Source: an uncultured Bacteroidales bacterium | GTDB lineage: Bacteria > Bacteroidota > Bacteroidia > Bacteroidales > FEN-979 | Reading direction: 5' to 3' | Length of the DNA stretch: 64,000 bases | Assembly: GCA_903877385.1 (NCBI GenBank) | Contig: CAIRDP010000010.1 | Coordinates: 102,103-166,102 of the forward strand | Shown: positions 37,249 to 47,677 of the stretch, in pieces | Numbering within the stretch: the stretch's first letter is position 1 | How the letters are laid out: every line of letters begins with the position of its first letter | Translations under genes and position numbers: made by a program | The notes under the pieces: model-generated | The model's input: the letters and a program-made list of their open reading frames with translations, nothing else | Databases searched by the model: none | What the model was told of the DNA's origin: nothing

Positions 37249-39993
37249 TTACCTTGCCGGTATACGGTAATTCCTCAGGTAAGAGCGGTCGCCCACAAGC
37301 ACGTTCAGGGAATTATCATCATCCATATGGCCGATATCGAAGGGGGTTGTCCCGTAGACCCCCGGCTCCATGGGATAATAACCTTTTGAGTCGAACAGGA
37401 ACAACTCCCCGGTTTCAGGGATGGTCACTCCTATCAGTGAAACCTTGTTCAGCAGGTCGTGCAGCACGAAAGGAGCCCTGGTGATTTCCCTGCGGAATAC
37501 ATAGGAATAGACCAGTTTGTTGGAACGGTTGTAATAAGAAATTTTATTTTTATCGATAAAGATGTATTCGGGAACCACGCTGCCCATCACATTCTCGTTA
37601 AAGAACCAGTGGTGGCTCGAAAACTGTCCCAGGCTGATTTCAACGGTTTTCCCATTTTCCTGGATAAAGATCAGTCTCCCGCTGGGGCCGGTTGTTACAA
37701 AAATGCCTTTCTGGGCCATGTTTACAGGGTAAAAAGTGGAGTTATCGGCCGGCCTGAACAACGGTCCCACTTTTATCCTCGGCCGGCCCTGCCGGTCGGT
37801 GATCATCAGGTTGTTTTCCATGTCGCGGATAAAGAAGAAATCCTTGTGGTTTGAAACCATGTATTCAACAGGGTTGCGTATGGCTGTTTTCATTAGGGGC
37901 CTTTCCCAGCGGGTGACAGAATGTCCCCCGAAATCAAACTGGTATACCCGTTTATCGTTAAAAGCGATAAAGATCCTGTAGTCCGCTTTATGGTCAAAAT
38001 TGACTATGGTGAGGGCGTTGGTGGCCGGGATGGGGAAACGCATGGGATAGTTTTGTGCAGGCAGGCCATCGCTCCTTAAAAGGTAGAGATGGGAATCTGT
38101 ATTGAAGAAATAGAACATGGTATCGCAGCCTGGTAACTGCACGGGCCTGATCTTCGACAGCATCTTGCCCATAAAGTGCAGTTTCCACCTGAGGATGCCA
38201 TCGGCATCGTACTCATACAAATTGTTCAGGGTGTCCCTTACAAGGATAACCGGGTCGTCCTTGGCCATTGCATTGAGGATCTGAGGACTGCCGGTTATCG
38301 TGGTATCAAGCTTGGCCTTCCAGCAAAGGGGCCCCTCTTTGTGCAGGTTCGGGGTATACCCGATATAAAGGCTGGTATAAAACAGGTTTTCACGTGAAGT
38401 ATATTGTATTCCCACCGGCTGGAACTTTTTCAGACTGTCGAGCCAAAGGTGAAGCGTCGATTGCAGGGGGTCATTCAACATGCAGTCCAGGGCCCGGGAG
38501 GCATGCGGTGTGTTGAAATACAGGAAGATATTTGACCTGGCCGGCATCTTGCCCGCAAAGTCCGTATAATCCTGGTTTTTCCTGAGGGTGTAACCCGAAA
38601 TATTTTCATCAATAAGGAACTTAAGGGAGGATGCGTCCCTGCCAAAAACCAGGGCATGATTGATAAAGGCAATATAAGCCTGCCCGGCAGGTTCAAAAAG
38701 AGAGCCGAAGAGATCCTGCAAAATATCGTTAAAATGCAAACCGATGATCCTGAAACCTTTATACTTAAGCGAATCTTTTTTCAAACCCATCCTTATCCTC
38801 AGGCTGTCGAGCAATGAAACGGCCAGTACCGAATCCCTGACCTGGAATGCGGCATAAACCCTGTCGCTGCCATGGCCCGAATCGGTTTCCAGGGCAAATA
38901 CCATGGCCTGCTTCCCCATCCATGGCAGGAAAAAGTCGGAAAGGTTCAGGCGGTATTTCCTGTTCATCAGGCTGAGCGCATTCTCGTTACCGGCTTCCAG
39001 TTCATCCTGCCGGTCCCTCAGTTCAAGGCGTTCAAAATAAGTCGTGAGATCGCCCCATCCGAAGAAAGCAAAATAAGCAATATCCTGGGGCGCCAGCCCG
39101 CTCAGTTCATTAGGCTGGGGTTCCTGGCCGGTAAAGAGATTAAGATAGTGGAAGGTCGTATCATCGGCCAGGGTGTAACCGTTAAGGAAAAGCTCGTCTT
39201 TTTTTATGATCACGTCCAGCCCGCTCCACGATGCCAGTCGTGCAAGCTGTATCAGCGCCATATGGTTCTCGGTCCTCGAGACTTTTGACAATGCCAGCGC
39301 AAGCATGCGGTAGTTGACGTAAATATTCGCATCGGACTTTTTTCCCGAAGGAGCCTCAACCTTCTGAAATCCCGATGACTGGAATGCGGGGGTATTGAAT
39401 GTAATGCGGTCAATTGATTTTTTAACCAGGTCGGCAAGAAAACTCCCGATAAATACGCCTTTGATCGTTGAATAATAAAAAGGGGGAGATTTATCGTTAA
39501 GCTGCAAACGGTGGATGGTAGTCGAAGCATAAGGCGTTTGGTTAATCTTTGCCGAATCGCCGAACAGTTCCTTTGCAAAATCATCGGCTGCACCTATGGG
39601 ATCCCGGCCCGGGGCCGTAGTAAGGAACACCAGCCCGAATTTGGTCCGCCCGCTTAAAGTCAGGGTCACGATAAGATTATAACGCTGAAGTACTGCATTG
39701 ATCTTTTCATTCTTGCGGCTGATGGAATCAAAAAGATGAAGTTCATTCCTTATCTGCCTGATCACCGGGTAGTGGCTGAGCGATGTCCAGATCAGGTTTG
39801 AGCGGTTAAGCTCCTCCCAGAGGTTGCCGGGCTTGTTGATCTTAATGATAAGGGCTGTATTGTCGGGCACAGCATTCAGAGGTGACTCGGCAGGCTGGCT
39901 GGCATACCGGGCCAAACTATAAATGCCCCATGCGAGACTGGCAAGCAGCAAAGCAACCCCAAGGGGCAGCAGCCACAACTTAGTGCTTCTCAT
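37249..39993 (-). CDS. membrane-anchored DUF3352-like protein with C-terminal propeller
   Basis: A 914-residue protein with one N-terminal transmembrane segment ([20 protein letters not shown]), the rest probably periplasmic. The first ~560 residues resemble DUF3352 proteins ([52 protein letters not shown]). From ~580 to the end are repeated beta-sheet motifs of a PQQ-like propeller ([44 protein letters not shown]). The function is unknown. It is the last gene of a five-gene operon and its start overlaps the rnhB stop by 4 bp. Confidence 0.75.
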   Translation of the reverse strand: MRSTKLWLLPLGVALLLASLAWGIYSLARYASQPAESPLNAVPDNTALIIKINKPGNLWEELNRSNLIWTSLSHYPVIRQIRNELHLFDSISRKNEKINAVLQRYNLIVTLTLSGRTKFGLVFLTTAPGRDPIGAADDFAKELFGDSAKINQTPYASTTIHRLQLNDKSPPFYYSTIKGVFIGSFLADLVKKSIDRITFNTPAFQSSGFQKVEAPSGKKSDANIYVNYRMLALALSKVSRTENHMALIQLARLASWSGLDVIIKKDELFLNGYTLADDTTFHYLNLFTGQEPQPNELSGLAPQDIAYFAFFGWGDLTTYFERLELRDRQDELEAGNENALSLMNRKYRLNLSDFFLPWMGKQAMVFALETDSGHGSDRVYAAFQVRDSVLAVSLLDSLRIRMGLKKDSLKYKGFRIIGLHFNDILQDLFGSLFEPAGQAYIAFINHALVFGRDASSLKFLIDENISGYTLRKNQDYTDFAGKMPARSNIFLYFNTPHASRALDCMLNDPLQSTLHLWLDSLKKFQPVGIQYTSRENLFYTSLYIGYTPNLHKEGPLCWKAKLDTTITGSPQILNAMAKDDPVILVRDTLNNLYEYDADGILRWKLHFMGKMLSKIRPVQLPGCDTMFYFFNTDSHLYLLRSDGLPAQNYPMRFPIPATNALTIVNFDHKADYRIFIAFNDKRVYQFDFGGHSVTRWERPLMKTAIRNPVEYMVSNHKDFFFIRDMENNLMITDRQGRPRIKVGPLFRPADNSTFYPVNMAQKGIFVTTGPSGRLIFIQENGKTVEISLGQFSSHHWFFNENVMGSVVPEYIFIDKNKISYYNRSNKLVYSYVFRREITRAPFVLHDLLNKVSLIGVTIPETGELFLFDSKGYYPMEPGVYGTTPFDIGHMDDDNSLNVLVGDRSYLRNYRIPAR

Positions 39994-40586
39994 AAGGCCA
40001 GTTTTAGCTGTTCATATAACCTGAAACTCATCCTGTGATGATCGCAGGGCCCTATGCTGTATATTGCTTCCCTGTGTTTCCTGCAGGGATATCCCTTGTT
40101 GTTTTCCCAGTCGTAAAACGGGAAATCTTTCCCGATCCGGCACATGTATTCATCCCGGTACGTCTTTGCCAGTATGGAAGCTGCAGCAATGGACATGAAT
40201 TTCGCATCTCCTTTTATAATACATTGATGGCGGATGTTACCCAGCGGTTTGAAACGGTTCCCGTCGACAAGTATGAACTCCGGGGCGGGGTTCAGCTTCA
40301 GGATGGCTTTATGCATGGCCATAATGGATGCATTGAGTATGTTGATCTCATCGATGATGCTTGCCGAAACGCTTTCAACAGCCCATGCAATGGCCTCTTC
40401 CTCAATTTTTTTCCTGAGACGTTCCCTTTTTTTTGCCGAAAGCTGTTTTGAATCATTCAGTTCGTTGTCCTTATAATCATGGGACAGGATGACCGCAGCC
40501 GCATAGACCGGACCGGCAAGGCATCCCCTCCCTGCTTCATCAACTCCCGCTTCGACCAATCCCCCGGTAAATGAGGTCTGCAGCAT
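39990..40586 (-). CDS. rnhB: ribonuclease HII
   Basis: Cuts the RNA strand of RNA-DNA hybrids, including single ribonucleotides in DNA. The 198 residues have the hallmark [22 protein letters not shown] (Asp-Glu pair), the third acid in FILVDGNRF, and the fourth in [17 protein letters not shown]. Normal length. Overlaps the DUF3352 gene by 4 bp and follows the DUF6427 gene by 8 bp. Confidence 0.96.
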   Translation of the reverse strand: MLQTSFTGGLVEAGVDEAGRGCLAGPVYAAAVILSHDYKDNELNDSKQLSAKKRERLRKKIEEEAIAWAVESVSASIIDEINILNASIMAMHKAILKLNPAPEFILVDGNRFKPLGNIRHQCIIKGDAKFMSIAAASILAKTYRDEYMCRIGKDFPFYDWENNKGYPCRKHREAIYSIGPCDHHRMSFRLYEQLKLAL

Positions 40587-40594
40587 AAGGCAAA

Positions 40595-41584
40595 TTATTG
40601 TGGGTTGTAAAAGTACGAATTGACAAGGATAAGCAGGAAATATATCAGGAAAATGATTTCGGCCCAGCGTTTCTTTTTAATCCCTAAAAAGGCTGATGTT
40701 AGCAGGAGAGTGAGGGTGGGAAACAGCATGACCAGGTGGTATACGACCAGGGTTGTTGAATAAGCGACAGATAAGAGGGAAACCAGGATGAGCCATACGA
40801 CCAGGTAGGTTTTTGCGCGGATCTCGGCAGTTTTCTCCATAGGGCCTCTCATCAGGTAATACAAGCCCCATAATGCAAGAACCAGTGAGAATATCCCTAT
40901 AAGCCAGTCATCGGTATGCAGTTGTATGGGGAAAAAGAGAAAGGAGGAGAGCATTTTTTCATACATCGCTATCTGGTTTGCCAGCTGGTCGGTAAGGAAA
41001 TAAAAAACGGCGAGAAACACATAAGGGGTCAGGAACCCGAAAAAGGCAGCGGCATATTCCCTCCATTTGCTTGAACGGAACAGTATGAAACTCACGGGTA
41101 TTATGAACAGCATCAGCAGGTAAGGAAAATAGAAGAGGGAGCCCAGGGCCGAAAAGAAACCTGCTCCGTAAACCAGGTCGAGATCGTCGGCCTTGCTGTA
41201 TGATCTCATCAGGTTGTTCAGGATGATGATGGATATGAGTGTGATGAAGTTCAGGGGATGGATTGTAAGGTAAAGCGGGGAGGAGCTCATGATGATCATG
41301 AACACCAGTGATGCAAGGGATGAATTCTTCAGAACGAGTTCATGTTTGTTGAACAGTACGTTCAGGAGCCAGGCTTCAGCTAAAACCAAAATAAAACCGA
41401 TGATTACCGAGAGGCGTGGAAGCCCGCTTAGAAAGTTGTAGAAGAGTTCATACAAGGGGACCGGGCCTTCGGGAACTGGCATGGGAGGCGGCTGTATGAA
41501 CGATTTGCCCCAGAGCATCATCCCTATCAGGCCTATCACTAGGTATTGAATGGGAAAACTGGAACGGAAGAAGCGGATAAACAT
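40595..41584 (-). CDS. polytopic membrane protein, DUF6427 type
   Basis: A 329-residue integral membrane protein with about eight to nine predicted helices (for example [45 protein letters not shown]). Similar proteins without known function (DUF6427) sit beside purD or rnhB in many Bacteroidota. No catalytic motif is evident. It lies 17 bp after purD in the same operon. Confidence 0.7.
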   Translation of the reverse strand: MFIRFFRSSFPIQYLVIGLIGMMLWGKSFIQPPPMPVPEGPVPLYELFYNFLSGLPRLSVIIGFILVLAEAWLLNVLFNKHELVLKNSSLASLVFMIIMSSSPLYLTIHPLNFITLISIIILNNLMRSYSKADDLDLVYGAGFFSALGSLFYFPYLLMLFIIPVSFILFRSSKWREYAAAFFGFLTPYVFLAVFYFLTDQLANQIAMYEKMLSSFLFFPIQLHTDDWLIGIFSLVLALWGLYYLMRGPMEKTAEIRAKTYLVVWLILVSLLSVAYSTTLVVYHLVMLFPTLTLLLTSAFLGIKKKRWAEIIFLIYFLLILVNSYFYNPQ

Positions 41585-41601
41585 ATGGACTGTTTCGCTA
41601 T

Positions 41602-42873
41602 TTATAAATCAAACCCGATATCCCTTCTGAAGTACTTTCCTTCAAACTCAATCTTTTCGGCATTACGGTATGTTACGGCAAGCGCTTCTTTCATGCTGTT
41701 CCCCAGGGTGGTTACTGCTATAACCCGTCCCCCGTTGCTTACCAGTTCACCCTGTTTCATGGCAGTTCCGGCATGAAACAACAGGGATCCCCCTGCTTTT
41801 TGTTCACCTTTTATGGGTATTCCCTTTTCATAGGCTTCGGGATAGCCTTTTGAAACCAGCATGACCGTTGTGCAAACCCTTGGGTCTATCTGTATGGCCT
41901 GTTCGGCCAGTTTTCGTTCAGCCACAGCATTCAGCAGGACTAAAAAATCATTTTTGATCCTTGGTATTACCGATTCGGTTTCAGGGTCTCCCAGGCGGCA
42001 GTTATACTCGATCACGAATGGATCCCCCTTCACATTCATCAGCCCGAAAAAAATAAACCCGGTATAATCCAGCCCTTCCTGCTTTAATCCTTCAACAGTG
42101 GGCCGTATAATACGGTCTTCGACCTTCTTCAGGAAAGCCTGGTCGGCAAACGAAACCGGTGAAACAGAGCCCATCCCGCCTGTATTGGGCCCCCTGTCGC
42201 CTTCGCCTATCCTCTTATAATCCTTGGCCTCGGGAAGCACCAGGTAGGAATTGCCATCGGTGATAACAAAGGAAGAGCATTCGATGCCTGTAAGAAATGC
42301 TTCGACCACAACCCTGTCCGATGCCTGTCCGAATTTGGCATCCCTAAGCATTGCTGTAAACTCATGCCCGGCTTCTTCGGCCGACTGGCAGATCAAAACT
42401 CCCTTGCCTGCAGCAAGGCCGTCGGCTTTCAGCACATACGGCGGCTCCAGGGAGCTGATAAAGGCAAGTCCTTCTTCCAGCCTGGATGCATCGAAAGTCT
42501 GGTATGCGGCCGTGGGTATCCCGTGCCTTACCATGAACTGCTTTGCAAAATCTTTGCTGCCTTCAAGCCTGGCTGCAGCTGCAAGAGGTCCTATTACAGG
42601 TATTTTACATACTGACTTATCGGTAAGAAAAAAGTCATGGATCCCGTTCACCAGGGGGTCTTCGGGCCCTACAACAAGCATGTCGATGCCGTTTGCCAGG
42701 ACGAATTGCCTGATACCGGTAAAATCATTTACCCCCAGCGCAACATTCTCACCGAAAAAAGAAGTCCCGGCATTGCCGGGGGCGATAAACAGTTTGTCGA
42801 GCAGGGGGCTTTGCGCTATTTTCCAGGCAAGGGCATGTTCCCTGCCTCCCGAGCCAAGCAGAAGTATTTTCAT
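41602..42873 (-). CDS. purD: phosphoribosylamine-glycine ligase
   Basis: ATP-grasp enzyme of purine synthesis making glycinamide ribonucleotide. The 423 residues are full length: MKILLLGSGGREHALAWKI, FIAPGNAGT, VVGPEDPLVNGI, YVLKADGLAAGKGVLIC, the signature RLGDPETESV, and the C-terminal ISKGYP-like VSKGYPEAYEKG domain. Starts 6 bp after the glycosyltransferase stop. Confidence 0.97.
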   Translation of the reverse strand: MKILLLGSGGREHALAWKIAQSPLLDKLFIAPGNAGTSFFGENVALGVNDFTGIRQFVLANGIDMLVVGPEDPLVNGIHDFFLTDKSVCKIPVIGPLAAAARLEGSKDFAKQFMVRHGIPTAAYQTFDASRLEEGLAFISSLEPPYVLKADGLAAGKGVLICQSAEEAGHEFTAMLRDAKFGQASDRVVVEAFLTGIECSSFVITDGNSYLVLPEAKDYKRIGEGDRGPNTGGMGSVSPVSFADQAFLKKVEDRIIRPTVEGLKQEGLDYTGFIFFGLMNVKGDPFVIEYNCRLGDPETESVIPRIKNDFLVLLNAVAERKLAEQAIQIDPRVCTTVMLVSKGYPEAYEKGIPIKGEQKAGGSLLFHAGTAMKQGELVSNGGRVIAVTTLGNSMKEALAVTYRNAEKIEFEGKYFRRDIGFDL

Positions 42874-42879
42874 AGGTGA

Positions 42880-44007
42880 TCAGGATTTAAGAGCCTTTTC
42901 AATAGATTCCCAAAGGCGGTCGGCAGTCTTCTGCCAGTTAAAGATGTCCTTTCTCTTCCTCCCTCGGAGGATGAGGTCCTGCCGGATGCTTTCGTAGTTT
43001 GCAACCTTGTACAAGGCGTCGGAGATGCTTTCAGGACTGAAAGGATCCACAAAAAGGGCAGCATCACCGGCCACTTCAGGCATGGATGTAACGGAAGATG
43101 TGATCACCGGTACATCGCAGCGGAAAGCTTCGATGATGGGGATGCCGAAACCTTCGAAATAAGAAACATAGGTCAGGGCCAGGGCTGAACCAAGAACGTT
43201 TACAAGCTCTTCAATTTCAAGCCGGCCGATGAATATTACATCGTCAGAAAAAACCATTTCCTGGAAGGCAAGGTCAATCTCGCTGGTCCACCATTTCTTG
43301 GCGCCGACAATGAGCAGCTTCACATCCGAAGGATTGAATTTTTTATAGAGATCGAAAGCCCGGAACAGGTTAGCCAGGTTTTTCCTGGGATGAAGTGAAC
43401 CGATGAACACAAAATACCTGCAGCCGTCAGAGTACTCTTCCCTCGTTTTCAGCTTCTCGGCCTCGCTCAGGGGATGATAGGCCTCATTATAGCCATCGTA
43501 AACCACATCGATCTTCGAAGGATCAACATGATACTGTTTAACGATATCCTCTTTAGAATATTCAGAAACGGTGGCAATGCGGGTAGCCCTGCTGGCATAT
43601 TTCGGGAAATAGTACCGGTAATATTTCCTGGTCCAAAATGGAAGATCCTGGGGATAATGCTCGAAATTCAGGTCATGGAAAACTGCCATTGACTTGACAT
43701 CGGTACGCAATGAAAGATAACCGTCGGGAGAAAGGAAAAGGTCGGGCTTTAATTTTTTAAACAGGGCCGGCAGGGTAAGTTCAAACCACCAGTAATAAAG
43801 GAATGGATGACGGGCATGGGGGTATTGAATTACGGGAGTGACATTATCGGAGAATAAAAATTCCTCGTTATACTCGCGGTCGAAAATGAAATAGAAACGA
43901 TGCTCCGGGTGCTGGCTGGTAATACGCTTTAGAGATTCGAATGTGAACCAGCCTATCCCTTCGAGCCTGTTCCTGATCAGAAGGCGGGTATTGACAGCAA
44001 TATTCAT
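42880..44007 (-). CDS. glycosyltransferase family 4 (GT-B)
   Basis: A 375-residue glycosyltransferase for surface polysaccharide or lipopolysaccharide. The N-terminal motif MNIAVNTRLLIRNRLEGIGWF is typical of a GT4 subgroup. The C-terminal half has the donor-binding YFVFIGSLHPRKNLANLFRAF and EGFGIPIIEAFRCDVPVITS. I start at the ATG at 44007; a longer reading from 44193 would add 62 residues of unlikely sequence that overlap the divergent flippase. First gene of the operon with purD; diverges from the polysaccharide export genes, a plausible functional link. Confidence 0.88.
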   Translation of the reverse strand: MNIAVNTRLLIRNRLEGIGWFTFESLKRITSQHPEHRFYFIFDREYNEEFLFSDNVTPVIQYPHARHPFLYYWWFELTLPALFKKLKPDLFLSPDGYLSLRTDVKSMAVFHDLNFEHYPQDLPFWTRKYYRYYFPKYASRATRIATVSEYSKEDIVKQYHVDPSKIDVVYDGYNEAYHPLSEAEKLKTREEYSDGCRYFVFIGSLHPRKNLANLFRAFDLYKKFNPSDVKLLIVGAKKWWTSEIDLAFQEMVFSDDVIFIGRLEIEELVNVLGSALALTYVSYFEGFGIPIIEAFRCDVPVITSSVTSMPEVAGDAALFVDPFSPESISDALYKVANYESIRQDLILRGRKRKDIFNWQKTADRLWESIEKALKS

Positions 44008-44016
44008 TGAATTGTT

Positions 44017-44024
44017 TAACTTTG
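44017..44024 (+). promoter_or_regulatory. -7 promoter element of the polysaccharide operon
   Basis: TAACTTTG on the plus strand fits TAnnTTTG, 73 bp before the flippase ATG. The divergent glycosyltransferase starts 9 bp away on the other strand. Confidence 0.4.
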
Positions 44025-44097
44025 TCACAAATATCTTAATATTTTTTAATGATTGTTCGGGAAATTTCTCCCGCAGGATCAGGAAAATTGAAATCGA

Positions 44098-45570
44098 ATG
44101 CAAAAGAAGTTCCTGACAAACCTTAGTTTGCTGCTGTTCCTGAATCTGCTTATCAAGCCTTTTTGGGTGTTTGGGATTGACAGGACTGTACAAAACCTCG
44201 TGGGAGTAGAGTCTTTCGGTTTTTATTATATCGTCTTCAACTTTTCATTTCTTTTCAACATTTTACTTGATCTTGGAATAACCAATTTCAATAACAGGAA
44301 TATCGCCCAGAACCATCACCTCCTCAGCAAGCATTTTTCGGGCATATTATTGATGAAACTGCTGCTTGCTTTCCTGTACCTTGCCGTGACTTTTTTAGTT
44401 GCCATCTGGAGATACAATCCCGATCAGTTGAAAATGCTTGGAATACTGGCATTTAACCAGTTCCTTATTTCGTTTATCCTGTATCTCAGGTCAAATATCT
44501 CGGGACTTTTAATGTTTAAGACCGACAGTTTCCTGTCGGTTCTTGACCGCATGATGATGATCATCTTCTGCGGGATATTGCTATGGGGGCATGTCACCTC
44601 AACTCCCTTCAGAATAGAATGGTTTGTTTACTCTCAAACGGCAGCCTATGTCTTTACCGCCGTCACGGCCCTGCTCATCGTTGTCAAAAAGGCCAGGTTC
44701 AAACGGCTGAACTGGAACTGGCCGTTTTTCCTGATGATTATGAAGCAAAGCGCCCCATTTGCCTTGCTGGTGTTGTTTATGACTTCATATAACAGGCTTG
44801 ACACTGTAATGCTTGGTTACCTCCTCGACAAATCAAAGGGAAACGAGCAGGCCGGAATTTATGCTTCCGGTTTCCGTTTGTTTGATGCGGTGAACATGAT
44901 AGCTTACCTGTTCTCGGTACTTCTTATTCCTGTTTTTTCAAAGATGATCAAGCACAAGGAAAACATCGAGCATATGGTGAAGCTCTCATTCACCATGATT
45001 ATTACACCTGCCATCCTTATAGCTCTGGGTTCGTTTTTCTATAGCGAGGAACTGATGGCTATGCTTTACAACGCCCATCTTCATGCCTCAGCCAGCGTTT
45101 TCCAGGTGCTCATGGGTGGCTTCATAGCAGTATCCACAACCTATATTTTCGGCACCCTGCTTACAGCCAACGGGAACCTGAAAGAGCTGAACATAATAGC
45201 TTGCTGCGGTTTGATCATCAGTTTCTCATGCAACTTCTTTTTTATCCCGAAATACCTTGCTGTGGGGTCGGCTTACGCCAGCCTGATCACGCAGTTCACT
45301 ACCGCACTGGTACAGGTTATTGTGGCTGTTAGGGTGTTTAAGATGAAACCGAATTACCGTTATCTTTTAACCCTCTTCCTGTACATCATTGGGGTGGTTT
45401 TATTCAACATGCTCTCACGTGAATTCCCGGTTCATATCCCGTTTATTCCTCAGCACCTGGTATGGATGGGCGGTTTCATGATCATGGTCCTTGCCTCCGT
45501 TTTACTGGCGGTGTTGCTAAGGCTGCTGAGTGTGAGCGCATTGATCAGGATTTTGAAAAGTGAGCGGTAA
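44098..45570 (+). CDS. polysaccharide flippase, Wzx/MOP superfamily
   Basis: A 490-residue inner membrane protein with about 12-14 helices, of the MOP/PST flippase family that moves lipid-linked oligosaccharides across the membrane. The N-terminal segment (FLTNLSLLLFLNLLIKPFWVFGIDRTVQNLVG) and GFYYIVFNFSFLFNILLDLGITNFNNR are typical. Later family features include PVFSKMIKHKENI and GGFIAVSTTYIFGTLLTANGNLKELN. Next come two Wzz-like genes and a ligase on the same strand, so this is a surface polysaccharide assembly locus. Confidence 0.9.
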   Translation: MQKKFLTNLSLLLFLNLLIKPFWVFGIDRTVQNLVGVESFGFYYIVFNFSFLFNILLDLGITNFNNRNIAQNHHLLSKHFSGILLMKLLLAFLYLAVTFLVAIWRYNPDQLKMLGILAFNQFLISFILYLRSNISGLLMFKTDSFLSVLDRMMMIIFCGILLWGHVTSTPFRIEWFVYSQTAAYVFTAVTALLIVVKKARFKRLNWNWPFFLMIMKQSAPFALLVLFMTSYNRLDTVMLGYLLDKSKGNEQAGIYASGFRLFDAVNMIAYLFSVLLIPVFSKMIKHKENIEHMVKLSFTMIITPAILIALGSFFYSEELMAMLYNAHLHASASVFQVLMGGFIAVSTTYIFGTLLTANGNLKELNIIACCGLIISFSCNFFFIPKYLAVGSAYASLITQFTTALVQVIVAVRVFKMKPNYRYLLTLFLYIIGVVLFNMLSREFPVHIPFIPQHLVWMGGFMIMVLASVLLAVLLRLLSVSALIRILKSER

Positions 45571-45617
45571 GCGCTTCCCCATGATCCCCTGCCTATTGTT
45601 GTTTTGGTAATTTTACC

Positions 45618-45625
45618 TACCTTTG
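45618..45625 (+). promoter_or_regulatory. -7 promoter element before the first Wzz-like gene
   Basis: TACCTTTG on the plus strand fits TAnnTTTG, 24 bp before the ATG at 45650. It excludes a longer reading from 45623. Confidence 0.45.
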
Positions 45626-45649
45626 AAACAAATTTCATCTCCCATCCCT

Positions 45650-46696
45650 ATGGACGGTAACGAAAAAAAAATGGAAGAATTCAATTCTTCCAACCTGGTG
45701 ATTTTTCTCTACAAGTGGAGAAAACCACTGCTCATTGTTATGCTCTGCGCTTTGTTTGCTTCCTGGTTTTTCTCCCTGCCGTGGTTCATCACCCCAAAAT
45801 TCAAGTCAACGGTAATCATGTTCCCGGCAAGTACCAGTTCAATTTCAAAGGCCTTGCTGAGCACTCAGTATTCCAAAGGTCAGGACCTTGTGGAAATAGG
45901 TGAGCAGGAACAGGCTGAGCAGCTCCTGCAGATCCTGAACTCAAGCCGTATCCGCGACAGGATCATCAAAAAATTCAACCTGATGAAGCATTACGGTGTG
46001 GATACATCCTCACATTACAAATTTGCCAAGCTTTTCAAGGAATATGAGGATAACATCAGTTTCAGAAGAACTGAATTCATGGCCGTTCAGATCACTGTAT
46101 TTGATGAAGATCCCCAGCTGGCCGCCGATATAGCAAACGGGATATCATCCCTGCTTGATACCGTGAAAAACGAGATGCAGAAGCAGCGTTCGGTTAAAGG
46201 ACTGCATATCGTTGAGCAGGAGTATAACGATTTGCAGAAAGAATTGAACAATATAGTTGATTCGCTGGTCAGGATAGGCGAGCTTGGCATCAATGATGTT
46301 GAATACCAGTCGGAAGTGCTGAACCAGCAACTGGCAATTAACATTACCAGCGGAAACAGGACGGCACAGGCCCTTATTCAGAAAAAGCTGGATGTGCTTG
46401 GAAAATACGGAGGCGTTTACATGTCGCTGAAAAACGCCCTGGAGTTCAAAACAGAACAGCTCACTTTGCTGCAGGCAAAATATAAACAGGCAAAAGTGGA
46501 TGCCGAGGAGAGCCTGCCTGTGAAATTTGTTGTGAGCGATGCGTATAAAGCCGAAGAGAAATCTTATCCTATCCGCTGGCTGATCATGCTGGTTTCAACA
46601 GTCTCTGCCTTGTTCCTGGCGGTGATTGTGATCATGGTCATGGAAAGGATCAATGCTTACAATACTCAGAAAAATTTTCAATTGGGACAGTCGTAA
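45650..46696 (+). CDS. Wzz-like chain-length determinant protein (first copy)
   Basis: A 348-residue inner membrane protein with the Wzz layout. One helix lies near the N-terminus (PLLIVMLCALFASWFFSLPWF), followed by a periplasmic helical part with coiled-coil character (LHIVEQEYNDLQKELNNIVDSLVRIG). A second helix lies near the C-terminus (WLIMLVSTVSALFLAVIVIMV), preceded by the Pro-rich motif KSYPIRW. Such proteins set polymer length. No cytoplasmic tyrosine kinase domain follows. Confidence 0.85.
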   Translation: MDGNEKKMEEFNSSNLVIFLYKWRKPLLIVMLCALFASWFFSLPWFITPKFKSTVIMFPASTSSISKALLSTQYSKGQDLVEIGEQEQAEQLLQILNSSRIRDRIIKKFNLMKHYGVDTSSHYKFAKLFKEYEDNISFRRTEFMAVQITVFDEDPQLAADIANGISSLLDTVKNEMQKQRSVKGLHIVEQEYNDLQKELNNIVDSLVRIGELGINDVEYQSEVLNQQLAINITSGNRTAQALIQKKLDVLGKYGGVYMSLKNALEFKTEQLTLLQAKYKQAKVDAEESLPVKFVVSDAYKAEEKSYPIRWLIMLVSTVSALFLAVIVIMVMERINAYNTQKNFQLGQS

Positions 46697-46726
46697 AATA
46701 AAGCTTAATAGATAAATTTCAGATTT

Positions 46727-47677
46727 ATGGATAACTTCTTCAATAATGTAAAGCTGCTTGATATCATTATCAAATGGAAGTACCACCTCCTTGCTGTGAT
46801 AGTGGCGGCAATCCTGCTTTCGGTTCTGTTCTCAAGCGCGATCTTCATCACGCCTTTATATAAATCCTATGCGGTAGTATACCCTTCGAATATCTCTCCG
46901 TACTCAACTGAAAACGAGACTGAGCAGATGATGCAGATGTTCCAGTCAAGAGATATCCGCGATAGCGTGATCCATAAGTTTAATCTTTCAAAACACTGGC
47001 GTTTAGACTCAACCTATGAGTATTTCATGAGCACCATGGTTTTTTTATGGGAACAAAGAGTGAAGATAGGGAAGACCCCGAATGAAGCTGTCGAGATCGA
47101 GGTTTTGGATCCGGACCCGCAGATTGCCTCTGATATGGCCGCCTCCATCGTAGATTATTACAATATTAAAGTGAGGGGACTGCACAGGGAAAAATTCGGT
47201 GAAGTTGTAGAGAACTATAATTTTATTATTGCAAAAAAACAGCAGTATATGGATTCTCTGAGCAAGGAGGCTATGGCTCTCGGAACCAAATACGGCATCC
47301 TTGAATATGGAGGTCAGACCAGGGAAGTAATGCGCGCCTATTTTCAGAACAAGGGGAACAGCGAGGTTCAGAAGTATAAGCGAAACATGGAAGAGCATGG
47401 GGGCGAGATCATGAAGCTTGACGACATGATGCGTTCCGAATCGGGGACATTTGCCCAGCTTAAACTTGATGCCGACAGGGCGTTGATGGATTACAACAGG
47501 AAGTATACCCATGCCAATGTGCTAAGCAAACCTTTCCCTGCCGATAAAAAATCTTTCCCGGTACGATGGCTCATCGTAGTCATGTCGACACTCGCAGCCT
47601 TGTTTTTTGCCGTGATTGTTGCCGGAATTATTGAAAACAGGAAACAACGACCTCTTAATGCAGCTCATCAGGGATAA
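46727..47677 (+). CDS. Wzz-like chain-length determinant protein (second copy)
   Basis: A 316-residue paralogue of the preceding gene with the same layout: N-terminal helix (HLLAVIVAAILLSVLFSSAIF), YKSYAVVYPSNISPY, a helical periplasmic part, and KKSFPVRWLIVVMSTLAALFFAVIVAGI at the C-terminus. Shared motifs (EQ..Q....SRDIRDSVIHKFNL; DPDPQIASDMA) show the two arose by duplication, though they are now quite divergent. It overlaps the O-antigen ligase start by 20 bp. Confidence 0.85.
   Translation: MDNFFNNVKLLDIIIKWKYHLLAVIVAAILLSVLFSSAIFITPLYKSYAVVYPSNISPYSTENETEQMMQMFQSRDIRDSVIHKFNLSKHWRLDSTYEYFMSTMVFLWEQRVKIGKTPNEAVEIEVLDPDPQIASDMAASIVDYYNIKVRGLHREKFGEVVENYNFIIAKKQQYMDSLSKEAMALGTKYGILEYGGQTREVMRAYFQNKGNSEVQKYKRNMEEHGGEIMKLDDMMRSESGTFAQLKLDADRALMDYNRKYTHANVLSKPFPADKKSFPVRWLIVVMSTLAALFFAVIVAGIIENRKQRPLNAAHQG

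Noticed and set aside
44008..44193. N-terminal extension of the glycosyltransferase
   Set aside because: The extra residues are low quality, overlap the divergent flippase start and promoter, and the family begins at the MNIAVNTR segment.
47616..47657. Upstream start for the O-antigen ligase
   Set aside because: The extra 14 residues lie inside the preceding gene; the ATG at 47658 gives the more natural start.
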